In this document: positions 24,562 to 31,934 of the stretch, in pieces
Layout of the letters: each line of letters starts with the position of its first letter
Numbering within the stretch: the stretch's first letter is position 1
Source: an uncultured Acidimicrobiales bacterium
GTDB lineage: Bacteria > Actinomycetota > Acidimicrobiia > Acidimicrobiales > SHLQ01
Reading direction: 5' to 3'
DNA: 46,581 nt
Assembly (NCBI GenBank): GCA_938041035.1
Contig: CALHYX010000065.1
Span: forward strand, 1-46,581
The notes under the pieces: model-generated
Databases searched by the model: none
What the model saw: only the letters and a program-made list of their open reading frames with translations
What the model was told of the DNA's origin: nothing
Made by a program: the position numbers and the translations under genes

Positions 24562-25993
24562 CGAGCGCTTCGATCTCGCGGCTGAGCTCGGGGCCGAAGC
24601 CTTGCCGGAAGTCGAAGTCCTCGACCTCGATCGAACGCGCCCCACCGTTGGCGGCCGCCTGGCGATGCGTCCGAACGAGACCGGCCGGCCCGCACAAGGC
24701 AACGTGGGCACCAGCCAACCCTTCAGGCCCCACCGCCTGGCTGACCGCATCTGTCGTCAGCCGTTGTCCCGCGGCCGAGTCGAATACCTGCAGTTGGATG
24801 CGCCCATCCGCGTGGGCTTGTTCGAGACGGTCGAGCCCTGGTGCGTCGACGCGGGACTTCACCGCATAGAACACGTGAGGAACCACCGCGTTCGGTCGGG
24901 CAGCGGTTGGCACAGCGCTGAGAAACGGCGTGATGCCCACTCCCCCAGCGATCCACACATGTGGTTGGCCGGCTTCTCCGAAGGGTTCGAACCGACCAAA
25001 AGGTCCCTCGATCTCCACCAGGTCGCCGACCAGATCGAGCGAGCCGATCTTGTCGGTCCAGTCACCGAGATCCCGAATGATGAACAACAGGTGGTCATCG
25101 TCGGGGTGTGAAGCAATCGTGAACGGGTGCGGCTCGCTCAGCCCCCGCCGCAGGATCCGCAGAACGGCGAACTGGCCGACGCGATGGGTGACTCGGCGAC
25201 GGGTCGTGGGCTCGACTCGAAGCTCGGTGTTGTTGCCGACCCGGCGGCTGCTCACGATCTTGTAGCGCGCCCCGCGGCGAATCATGTCGTTGACGACGAC
25301 CCGCCAGAAGTACGCCAGCGTGCCACCGGCCATGAACAATCCGAACCAGAGCCCCCAGGGCGAACCGTTCGCGTACGGCTTCGTCGCGGTGAAGAAGTGG
25401 GCGCAGGCAAAGAGGAACGGAATCCCGAGCAACTTGTGCGTGAGCCGCCAGAACCGGTACGGGATGAGCCGGAGGAGACTTATGCCGACCAGCACGTAGA
25501 TCGCGGTCTCGCCCAGACCCGCCAGGTCTTCGGCGAAGTTCTTGAGATCCCGGCTCGCACCCCGAACCCCATTCTTGACCTCGGGTTCGATCCGCGTGTG
25601 CAGGAACATGGCGGCGACGGCGAGCGAGCCACACCAACGATGCAACCGGTACATCGAGTCGAGCCCGCCGAAAAGCGGTTCGAGCCACTTGATGCGTATC
25701 GCGAGCAGAAAGCTCCAGGCCATCAGTTGGATCGATGCCGCGCCAACGAAGAGACCCAGGGTGACGTTGCCGTCCTCGCCCGCCGCGCCGGTGAAGGCAA
25801 ACCATCCCACCAGCACCGACATTGCGACCGCGATGGCGCCGATCCACGATCGTTGGGGCTTGAGCCGTGGCGCCGCGGGGCGATAGAGGCGCCAATCCTG
25901 CCTCGTGCCGATCAGCTTCGAGACGAGCCTCGCCGGCCGGTTGGCGCGTTGCGAAACGGCTGACGGCGAAGGTGGGGTTTCGGTCACGGCCAC
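24527..25993 (-). CDS. ferric-reductase-like transmembrane protein with FAD/NAD(P)H domain
   Basis: A 488-residue FRE/NOX-like membrane oxidoreductase. Six TM helices span about residues 48-265. Haem ligands are probably H118 and H132 on one helix and H186 and H199 on another. The cytosolic half has the FAD motif HPFTIASH, then IWIAGGVGITPFLS-type NAD(P)H binding (here VWIAGGVGITPFLS) and ALCGPAGLV. It should move electrons from NAD(P)H via FAD and haem across the membrane. AAGGAG lies 5 nt before the GTG at 25993; a second GTG at 25987 is possible. A CAG box lies 48 nt upstream. It converges on the histidine kinase and likely belongs to the same regulon. Confidence 0.9.
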   Translation of the reverse strand: MAVTETPPSPSAVSQRANRPARLVSKLIGTRQDWRLYRPAAPRLKPQRSWIGAIAVAMSVLVGWFAFTGAAGEDGNVTLGLFVGAASIQLMAWSFLLAIRIKWLEPLFGGLDSMYRLHRWCGSLAVAAMFLHTRIEPEVKNGVRGASRDLKNFAEDLAGLGETAIYVLVGISLLRLIPYRFWRLTHKLLGIPFLFACAHFFTATKPYANGSPWGLWFGLFMAGGTLAYFWRVVVNDMIRRGARYKIVSSRRVGNNTELRVEPTTRRRVTHRVGQFAVLRILRRGLSEPHPFTIASHPDDDHLLFIIRDLGDWTDKIGSLDLVGDLVEIEGPFGRFEPFGEAGQPHVWIAGGVGITPFLSAVPTAARPNAVVPHVFYAVKSRVDAPGLDRLEQAHADGRIQLQVFDSAAGQRLTTDAVSQAVGPEGLAGAHVALCGPAGLVRTHRQAAANGGARSIEVEDFDFRQGFGPELSREIEALATTVRPPRGAA

Positions 25994-26040
25994 CGATTCT
26001 CCTTGATGTAGGGGTGCGACTGGTCGGCATCGTCGCAGAA

Positions 26041-26059
26041 CCAAGCTGAAGGTTTGCTG
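26041..26059 (-). promoter_or_regulatory. CAG-box copy 3, upstream of the ferric-reductase-like gene
   Basis: Sense-strand CAGCAAACCTTCAGCTTGG matches copy 2 at 15 of 19 positions, including the two CAGs 11 bp apart and the terminal CAGCTTGG. It has the same orientation relative to its gene as the other two copies. A -10-like GACGAT follows 6 nt later. Confidence 0.58.
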
Positions 26060-26107
26060 AACCGTTCGGCAAGGAGGTGGCGGAGCCGTGGAGCAGATCG
26101 GCGCGAG

Positions 26108-26113
26108 TAGATT
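26108..26113 (+). promoter_or_regulatory. -10 hexamer TAGATT of the GNAT gene (leaderless)
   Basis: TAGATT ends 6 nt before the GTG at 26120, supporting that start and a leaderless transcript. Confidence 0.5.
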
Positions 26114-26119
26114 CGAGCG

Positions 26120-27016
26120 GTGGACGATGACGTAACCCGCTCCTCCGTGTTCGACCGGGCGGCAGCGTTCGTGTCGGAGATGTGGCCGGAAAGCGGCCCC
26201 GGTTCCGAGATGCATGTCGGCGACCTCGCCTGGGGGACGTTCCACCGCTGGCCCAGCGCGATTGGAGCGCTTCGCCTGTGGACCGATGCCGCAGGGCAGA
26301 CCCAGGTGTTCACGATGTTCGACGGTTCCCGCGTCTGCGATCTTGTCGTCCGCCCCGGCCGAGCGGGCCTCGACGCGGCGACGCAGGCGCTCGACTGGGC
26401 CGAGAGCACCCGGGCGGCGACCGCTGACGGGCGAGAGCCGGTCGAACTGCGGGTCGGCCGCCGCGTGCAGTCGAGCGAGGTCATCGATCTCCTCCATGCG
26501 AGAGGCTACGAACGGCTTCCCTTCGGTGTTCCGGCGATGAGCCGACCACTCGCGGGCGACGATGTTGCGCCCGCCACGGTGCCCAGGGGCTACGAAGTTC
26601 GCGAGCTGCGTACCGACGATCTCGCATCGCGGGTGCTGGCGTTCAACGCGGCCTTTCCGGGTGAGGAACTGCTCGTCGATGCCTACCAGGCGCTGCGCGC
26701 CTGTCCGCCGTACACCCCGCGTCTCGATGTCATCGCCGCGTCGCCGGCGTCGGAGGTCGCGGCGTTCGCCACCCTCTGGTTGGACGCGGACAACGGCGTC
26801 GTCCAGATCGAGCCAACCGGTTGCCACCCCGACCATCGGCGCCGGGGCCTCACGCGCGCCGTCATCCTTCAGGCCCTCCAGTGGTCCGTCGAACTGGGCG
26901 CCACCAGCGCTCTCGTGCGCCACGTCAGCACCAACGCGGCCGCCCATGCGCTCTACGAATCGTGCGGTTTCACCACGGCGTGTGAAGACACCGGCTTCAT
27001 CAAAACACTGCGGTAG
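26120..27016 (+). CDS. GNAT family N-acetyltransferase
   Basis: A 298-residue protein whose C-terminal half is a clear GNAT domain. The acetyl-CoA-binding loop is CHPDHRRRGLTRAVI at about residues 235-249, followed by the STNAAAHALYESCGF motif. The N-terminal half has GNAT-like strand spacing without a good acetyl-CoA loop and may be a degenerate second copy. The acceptor is unknown. The GTG start has TAGATT 6 nt upstream. It is divergent from the ferric-reductase-like gene and meets the aldehyde dehydrogenase gene tail to tail, 7 nt apart. Confidence 0.85.
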   Translation: MDDDVTRSSVFDRAAAFVSEMWPESGPGSEMHVGDLAWGTFHRWPSAIGALRLWTDAAGQTQVFTMFDGSRVCDLVVRPGRAGLDAATQALDWAESTRAATADGREPVELRVGRRVQSSEVIDLLHARGYERLPFGVPAMSRPLAGDDVAPATVPRGYEVRELRTDDLASRVLAFNAAFPGEELLVDAYQALRACPPYTPRLDVIAASPASEVAAFATLWLDADNGVVQIEPTGCHPDHRRRGLTRAVILQALQWSVELGATSALVRHVSTNAAAHALYESCGFTTACEDTGFIKTLR

Positions 27017-27023
27017 CGGTCGC

Positions 27024-28496
27024 TCAAAGACCTACGTAGACATTCTTGTCTCGGAGGAACTCGTCGAGGGCCGCCCGACCACCGAGCCGCCCGATACCGC
27101 TGCGCCGATTGCCGCCAAACGGAGCGCCGGGTGGCATCATCGCCCATCCGTTGATCGACAGGTAGCCCGCGTCAAGCGACGCGGCCATGCGATGGCCTCG
27201 TGTCATGTCGGCGGTGTGCACGTAGCCCGCCAAGCCGTATTCGGTGTCATTGGCCAGTGCTACTGCGTGGGCTTCGTCGTCGAAACGCATCGCGGCCAGT
27301 ACCGGGCCGAAAATCTCGTGGCGGGCCAACGAACTGTTGTTGTCGACTTCACCGAAGATGGTGGGCTGGATGAAGTAGCCGTTGGCGAGGTCGCCCCCGG
27401 ACCGGGCTCCGCCGGTCAGAAGTTTGCCGGCCTGCTGCTCCCGGCCCTGCTCGACAACGCCGAGGATGCGTTCGCAAGCGGCCTCGCTGATAACGGGCCC
27501 CATCAGCGTTCCCGGGGCGAATGGATCACCGATCGCCACCGCTTCGGCCTGCGATACCACGCGGCCCATAAAGTCGTCGTAGATGCTCGCCTCGACAAGC
27601 AGACGCGAGGGGCAGATGCACGTCTGTCCGCTCATGGCCACGACCGAGGCGATGACCGCCATGCCCGCCGCTTGGTCGAGATCGGCGTCGGCAAAAACGA
27701 TGTTCGCCGATTTGCCGCCCAGCTCAAGGGCGACCGGCTTGATGGTTTGGGCCGCGCGGGTCAGAACGTCGCGCGCCGTCGGCACACTGCCGGTGAAGTG
27801 AATCTTGTCGACCCCTGGATGTTCGACCAGCGCTTGACCGGTGGTGCGGTCGCCGGACACAACGTTGAACACCCCGGGCGGCACGCCGGCTTCGGCACAC
27901 AGCTGGGCGAATCGAAGCGGACCGTACGGCGCGAGCTCCGAAGGCTTCAACACAATGGTGTTCCCGGTGGCCAGTGCGGGCGCAACCCGTAGCCCCATCG
28001 ATACCAGGGGGCCATTGAACGGGATGATCAGCCCGACCACCCCGTAAGGCTCTCGGCGGGTGTAATCGAGAGCCGAACCGGGCCACACCGGGATGACCGC
28101 GCCCTCGAGTTTGTCGGCCCAACCCGCGAAGTACTCGAAGTGGTCGGCGGCGGTGCTCACCCCGGCAAGCGCACCGAAGTGCGGAGCCCCGTTGTCCAAG
28201 ACCGCAATCTCACCCAGTTCTTCGGCGTTGTCGCGCAGGAGAGCGGCGATTCGCAGCAGCATTCCGCGCCGGTCGGCTGCCGATAGCGCCTTCCACGCCG
28301 GGAGGGCTTCGCGCGCTGCCCGAACGGCCTCGTCCACGGTGTTGGCTGCTGCGATTGGAACCGAACCCGTCACCTCACCCGACGCCGGATACACATGGTC
28401 GACGGTCGCTGCATTGGTGACGCGGGACAGCTCGCCGCCGATGTGGAACCCAAGTGCAGGCAGCTTCGCCAATGCTGCGGCTGGTGTCTCGACCAT
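27024..28496 (-). CDS. aldehyde dehydrogenase family protein
   Basis: A 490-residue NAD(P)-dependent aldehyde dehydrogenase. The active-site residues are C293 in MSGQTCICPSRLL, E258 in ALELGGKSANIVF and N161 in IIPFNGPL, where the family usually has PWN. HFTGSVPTARDV is the cofactor-binding turn, and ENLARHEIFGPVL-type spacing is kept (SLARHEIFGPVLA). The aldehyde substrate cannot be assigned. A strong GAGGAGGG lies just upstream of the ATG, so it has a conventional leader. It is divergent from the LysE gene across 131 nt. Confidence 0.92.
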   Translation of the reverse strand: MVETPAAALAKLPALGFHIGGELSRVTNAATVDHVYPASGEVTGSVPIAAANTVDEAVRAAREALPAWKALSAADRRGMLLRIAALLRDNAEELGEIAVLDNGAPHFGALAGVSTAADHFEYFAGWADKLEGAVIPVWPGSALDYTRREPYGVVGLIIPFNGPLVSMGLRVAPALATGNTIVLKPSELAPYGPLRFAQLCAEAGVPPGVFNVVSGDRTTGQALVEHPGVDKIHFTGSVPTARDVLTRAAQTIKPVALELGGKSANIVFADADLDQAAGMAVIASVVAMSGQTCICPSRLLVEASIYDDFMGRVVSQAEAVAIGDPFAPGTLMGPVISEAACERILGVVEQGREQQAGKLLTGGARSGGDLANGYFIQPTIFGEVDNNSSLARHEIFGPVLAAMRFDDEAHAVALANDTEYGLAGYVHTADMTRGHRMAASLDAGYLSINGWAMMPPGAPFGGNRRSGIGRLGGRAALDEFLRDKNVYVGL

Positions 28497-28615
28497 GGAC
28501 CCTCCTCAGAACTGGGCCGAGCGTACACCCACCCCAACGCTGAGGGTTCGTGTGCACTGGCTTTCCCTGCCCTCGAGCGCTTCGCCAATTCAGAGACGGC
28601 AGCGGCAGGCCCCGG

Positions 28616-28621
28616 TAGGGT
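28616..28621 (+). promoter_or_regulatory. -10 hexamer TAGGGT of the LysE-type gene (leaderless)
   Basis: TAGGGT ends 6 nt before the ATG at 28628 in the ALDH/LysE divergent region. Confidence 0.5.
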
Positions 28622-28627
28622 TTTTCG

Positions 28628-29254
28628 ATGAACCTTGACGTGTCGGTGCTCGGTGCGGTCCTGGCGGTATACGTCGTTGTTGTCGTAAGCCCCGGCCCCA
28701 ACTTTGCCTTGGTGACCAGACTGGCGCTGGGCGAGAGCCGCTCGACTTCGACGGGGGCGATCCTCGGGTTGGCGGTGGCCGCCACCCTCTACGCCGTTGC
28801 AGCGATGTCGGGGCTGTCGGTACTCATTACCCAGGTCGGCTGGCTCGCCAGGTTCATTCAGTTGGCCGGTGGCGCCTACCTCGTCTACCTGGGCATCAAC
28901 CTGTGGCGCCAGAGCGGGTCGAGAAACTCGACCCAGCCAACGTCTGCCCGGGGCGGGAGCGACTTTGGCAGCGGGTTCCGGCTCGGCCTGGTGGTGAACC
29001 TCTCCAATCCGAAGGCGGTCGCGTTCTTCATCGGACTCTATGCCGTGGCGATTCCACCGGGAACCTCCGTGGTGACGCGGGCGGTGATCCTCGCAGCCGG
29101 GTTTGCTCTGGAGATCGGGTGGTACACGGTCGTGACCCAAGCACTCTCGCGACGGCGATTGCGAGCGGCTTACCAGCGCCACGCCCGCGCTCTCGACCGC
29201 GTGATCGGCACGATCCTGATCGCCTTTGGCATTCGACTCGCCACCGATCGATAG
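28628..29254 (+). CDS. LysE/RhtB family exporter
   Basis: A 208-residue membrane protein with about six TM helices. The family start VVVSPGPNFALVTRLAL is at about residues 18-35, and the GAYLVYLGINLWR and VNLSNPKAVAFFIGLYA motifs follow. LysE/RhtB proteins export amino acids and similar compounds, driven by proton motive force. The substrate is unknown. It lies 30 nt before the probable selenoprotein gene, which seems to have its own promoter. A functional link is therefore possible but unsupported. Confidence 0.88.
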   Translation: MNLDVSVLGAVLAVYVVVVVSPGPNFALVTRLALGESRSTSTGAILGLAVAATLYAVAAMSGLSVLITQVGWLARFIQLAGGAYLVYLGINLWRQSGSRNSTQPTSARGGSDFGSGFRLGLVVNLSNPKAVAFFIGLYAVAIPPGTSVVTRAVILAAGFALEIGWYTVVTQALSRRRLRAAYQRHARALDRVIGTILIAFGIRLATDR

Positions 29255-29271
29255 CCATCGGGTCGAACGGC

Positions 29272-29277
29272 TAGTTT
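29272..29277 (+). promoter_or_regulatory. -10 hexamer TAGTTT of the selenoprotein gene (leaderless)
   Basis: TAGTTT ends 7 nt before the GTG at 29285, supporting that start and an independent leaderless transcript. Confidence 0.48.
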
Positions 29278-29284
29278 CAGGTCC

Positions 29285-29980
29285 GTGAACCTGCGAGTCG
29301 ACGTGGTGTTTGATGTCCCGGCCGAGATGACCGACTACTTCCAGCCGACCCTCGACGCCGTCGAACACGCCGCTGCGGGTCTCGAGCTCGATGCCGAGGT
29401 GCGCGTCGTTCGCACCGACACCATCGACGACCGCTACTTCGACGAACTACCGGACGCCGTCGTCATCGGGCCCGGTTCGCCCTATATCGAACCCGACGCA
29501 GCCGAACGGGTGATTCGTACCGCCCGCGAGAAGGGTCTTCCCCTGGTCGGCACTTGAGGCGGCTTTCAACATGTTCTGGTAGAGCATGCCCGCAGTTGCG
29601 CAGGAGTGGTTGACGCGGTGCACGCCGAATACGGCGGCGCCGGAACGGACGTGATCGCCAAGCTCGAGTGTTCGATTCACGGCACCGAACTCGCGCTCGA
29701 CACCGCTCCGGGCTCACTGCTCGCCCAACTGCACACCGACGACGCGTCCGTGACGGAAAGTGCAACGTGCTTCTACGGCCTGAACCCCTCGCTTGAATCG
29801 ATCGCCTCGACCGGCGGAATGAGGGTGGCCGCGCGCGACGGACTCGGTGAGATCCGCGCGGTCGAACGGGTCGACCACCCGTTCTTCCTGGCAACGCTCT
29901 ACCAGCCGCAACTTCGAACATCGGCTGGCAACCCCCACCCGGTTTTCACCGGTCTGCTGCGAGCGGCACAGTCCCGGTAA
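29285..29980 (+). CDS. probable selenoprotein, CTP-synthase C-terminal (class I GATase)-like; in-frame TGA at 29555-29557 read as Sec91
   Basis: The frame from the GTG at 29285 reads a GATase-fold N-terminal half (VVIGPGSPYIEPD, GLPLVGT). It meets TGA exactly where class I GATases carry the nucleophile Cys in G-T-C-G-G. It then continues in the same frame with GGFQHVLVEHAR for another 140 residues to TAA at 29978. A hairpin with a GGU loop follows the TGA at SECIS distance. Read through, the product is 231 residues with Sec at 91. The usual His-Pro-Glu of the triad is replaced by Gln-Pro-Gln (LYQPQL), so glutamine hydrolysis is unlikely. I recall a RefSeq-style name, 'CTP synthase C-terminal region-related (seleno)protein', for such genes, unverified here. 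Alternative: a nonsense-mutated Cys gene. Selenocysteine genes themselves are not in this window. Confidence 0.8.
29570..29588 (+). promoter_or_regulatory. candidate bacterial SECIS hairpin
   Basis: CATGTTCTGGTAGAGCATG folds into an 8-bp stem (one U-G wobble at 29574/29584) closed by the loop GGU at 29578-29580. The loop GGU begins 21 nt after the last base of the UGA codon; in E. coli fdhF the equivalent gap is about 19 nt. A GGU/GG apical loop is the SelB contact in bacterial SECIS elements. The hairpin lies inside the coding sequence, as bacterial SECIS elements do. Confidence 0.75.
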
Positions 29981-30058
29981 CCACCGCAGTCGGTCGGCGG
30001 GGTCGGGCAACCGGTAGGTCGCTCCGGGCTTCCGGGCGTCACCCCGTCGGCCAGTCGG

Positions 30059-30679
30059 TCAGTCGGGCAACGTGCCCGCGGTCTCGGCCGCGGCCCGGGT
30101 GGCGGGATGGTCGAACGGTGGGCTGTCCAGGCGGCGCAGCCGATTCCGGAACGGCCCGTAGCGCCACACCATCTCGTCGCCGTCGAGACGCCGGGAAACG
30201 ACCACGACCTTTTTCGCGAACGGGCGCAGTTTGTGCACACCGTGTTCGAAGGTCGCCGCGACCCGTATGCGCGATCCTCCGAACCCGGCGGTGTCGTCGA
30301 CTCCGTTCTCGAGAGTGCCGTCGCAGAACATGTCGTGCACCAGCCCACCGGTGGTGATGGTGATGCGATTGCCGGCCTGCTCGACCCGTTCGACATGCCC
30401 GGCCATGCGGCCTTCGTAGCACTCCCACACCCCGCGGAGGTCGGGTGCACCCGGAGCCAGCGGCTCACGGCAGCCGTCGAGCGTTCGGGGCGGCCAAACC
30501 TTGAGCGATGCATCGGGCTTCGTTCCGTCGAGGAGGATGTCCGCGGCCTTCGGGCCCGAACCATCGAGCACCGGCCGCTCATAGTCGGCCGGGTCGTGCG
30601 GGCGCGGCGCTGCGGCGAAGGCGTCGTTGTCGACGTCCGAAGTGAGTTGTTTGATGACCGTGGTGAGTTTGGAAATCAT
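30059..30679 (-). CDS. conserved hypothetical protein
   Basis: A 206-residue soluble protein without signal peptide or TM helix. The central part (about residues 75-180) is rich in alternating beta-strand patterns: GVWECYEGRMAGHVERVEQ, GNRITITTGGLVHDMFCDGT, and later VVVVSRRLDGDEMVWRYGP. It could be a small beta-barrel, lipocalin-like, but I do not recognise the family. GGAAAGGAACGC precedes the ATG. It is the last gene of the leftward operon after the GST-like and two DUF1330-like genes, 34 nt from the GST gene. This suggests a role in the same small-molecule pathway. Confidence 0.7.
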   Translation of the reverse strand: MISKLTTVIKQLTSDVDNDAFAAAPRPHDPADYERPVLDGSGPKAADILLDGTKPDASLKVWPPRTLDGCREPLAPGAPDLRGVWECYEGRMAGHVERVEQAGNRITITTGGLVHDMFCDGTLENGVDDTAGFGGSRIRVAATFEHGVHKLRPFAKKVVVVSRRLDGDEMVWRYGPFRNRLRRLDSPPFDHPATRAAAETAGTLPD

Positions 30680-30713
30680 GCGTTCCTTTCCGTTGGCGTT
30701 GCGTTGGCGGCCG

Positions 30714-31934
30714 TCACTCGACCGGGCCCCAGACTTCGAGGTGGCCCTGCCGCTCGACCCGACGAAGGGTGCGCAGGTCGAGGAGCGGCTCCAGGTTTGT
30801 GGCCGCGAACAACTCGCGGACGCGGGCCTGCGATGCCTGGTCGGCGGCGGCGAGGTCGTCGTGGAGGCGTTGCATCAACCAGAAGCGGTACGGCATGACG
30901 CCGGTGGTGAGCTGTTGCCCGCGCCAGTCGAATGTGGCGGCACCGGAGCCGACGAGACCCCGACCACCCATCAGCCCGCGGGCAGCGGGGCTGTCGAGAC
31001 CGTTCGTACCGGGTTCGATATCGGGGTTGTCGGCCAGCCACTGGTTGGCGACATCGACATGGGCGGCGACTTCGGGCAGGTACTCCTCGGCGACGTAGGC
31101 CATGAGCGCGAGCAACGTGTCGGGCAGCTCAGCATCGTTGATGAGGGCCGTCTCGTTGACGAGGGCTGCGTCGTCCGTGAGGGAACCGGCGGCGTACTCG
31201 TGCAGATACGGCTCGGCCGTGGTCATTCGCTCGACCCAACGGCCGACCCTCGGAGCCCGCTGCTTGATCAACATCGCCGGCGCCGGGTCGCGATACAGGT
31301 GCGCCCACATCGCCGCGATGAGCCCGTAGTCGCCGATGGTGGGGTGGCTACCCAGCAGGTACGGATGGTCGACGAGATGAGCCGAGAACAAATCGAGCCA
31401 TTCGTCGAACGCGGCCTCGATGGCCTCGACGCTTTCCGGCGTGACGCCGAAGTTGACGGCCGCCTTGCGCATGCGTCCGCTGTTGTGCAGAAACGCCTCC
31501 TCGTCGTGGCTGGCGCCCGGGACGAGCACCGCGAACTCACTGTTGAGGAAGGCCAGGTTCTGGTCGTCAAAGTTCCACCGATAGTGCATGGCGGGGCGCA
31601 GCAGGCCTTCGCCCCCGAACAGTTCGAACACATGGGCGATCGCCAGAAGGACCGGCGACTCGGGATAGGCCGAGAAGCGGCGAAGCTCCTGACCCGGCCC
31701 CTTCTCGAAATGGTCGATGATGTCGGCGCCGTCCTGAACGATCTCACCGTCGGAAGTCTCCAGACACGGGATGATCCAGCGGCCGACTTCGGGCACGATG
31801 TGGCCGAGATAGCGCTCGCTGCCCGGCGCCTCCTCGACGAAGTCGATGCCCTGGGTGCGCAGGTAGGACCGGGCCTTGCCGGTGTAGAGCGATACCGGGG
31901 CGCCGTAGAGGGTGTAGGTGAGCGGCACCTTCAA
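30714..31934 (-). CDS. glutathione S-transferase-fold protein
   Basis: A 406-residue protein starting with a thioredoxin-like GST N-domain (TYTLYGAPVSLYTGKARSYLRTQGIDF, then RWIIPCLETSDGEIVQDGADIIDHFE). An all-helical C-domain follows, much longer than the usual 200-220-residue GST. YLLGSHPTIGDYGLIAAMW is the typical GST C-domain N-capping motif. Actinobacteria usually lack glutathione, so another thiol or a non-catalytic role is possible. The TTG at 31934 overlaps the upstream TGA (TTGA) and has GGAGG 7 nt upstream; a GTG two codons later is the alternative. It is coupled to the DUF1330-like gene. Confidence 0.82.
   Translation of the reverse strand: MKVPLTYTLYGAPVSLYTGKARSYLRTQGIDFVEEAPGSERYLGHIVPEVGRWIIPCLETSDGEIVQDGADIIDHFEKGPGQELRRFSAYPESPVLLAIAHVFELFGGEGLLRPAMHYRWNFDDQNLAFLNSEFAVLVPGASHDEEAFLHNSGRMRKAAVNFGVTPESVEAIEAAFDEWLDLFSAHLVDHPYLLGSHPTIGDYGLIAAMWAHLYRDPAPAMLIKQRAPRVGRWVERMTTAEPYLHEYAAGSLTDDAALVNETALINDAELPDTLLALMAYVAEEYLPEVAAHVDVANQWLADNPDIEPGTNGLDSPAARGLMGGRGLVGSGAATFDWRGQQLTTGVMPYRFWLMQRLHDDLAAADQASQARVRELFAATNLEPLLDLRTLRRVERQGHLEVWGPVE

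Noticed and set aside
29285..29557. A simple truncated 90-residue gene or nonsense-mutated pseudogene
   Set aside because: The frame stays open for 140 family-like codons after the TGA, the TGA is exactly at the nucleophile codon and a SECIS-like hairpin follows. Decay would not favour this position.
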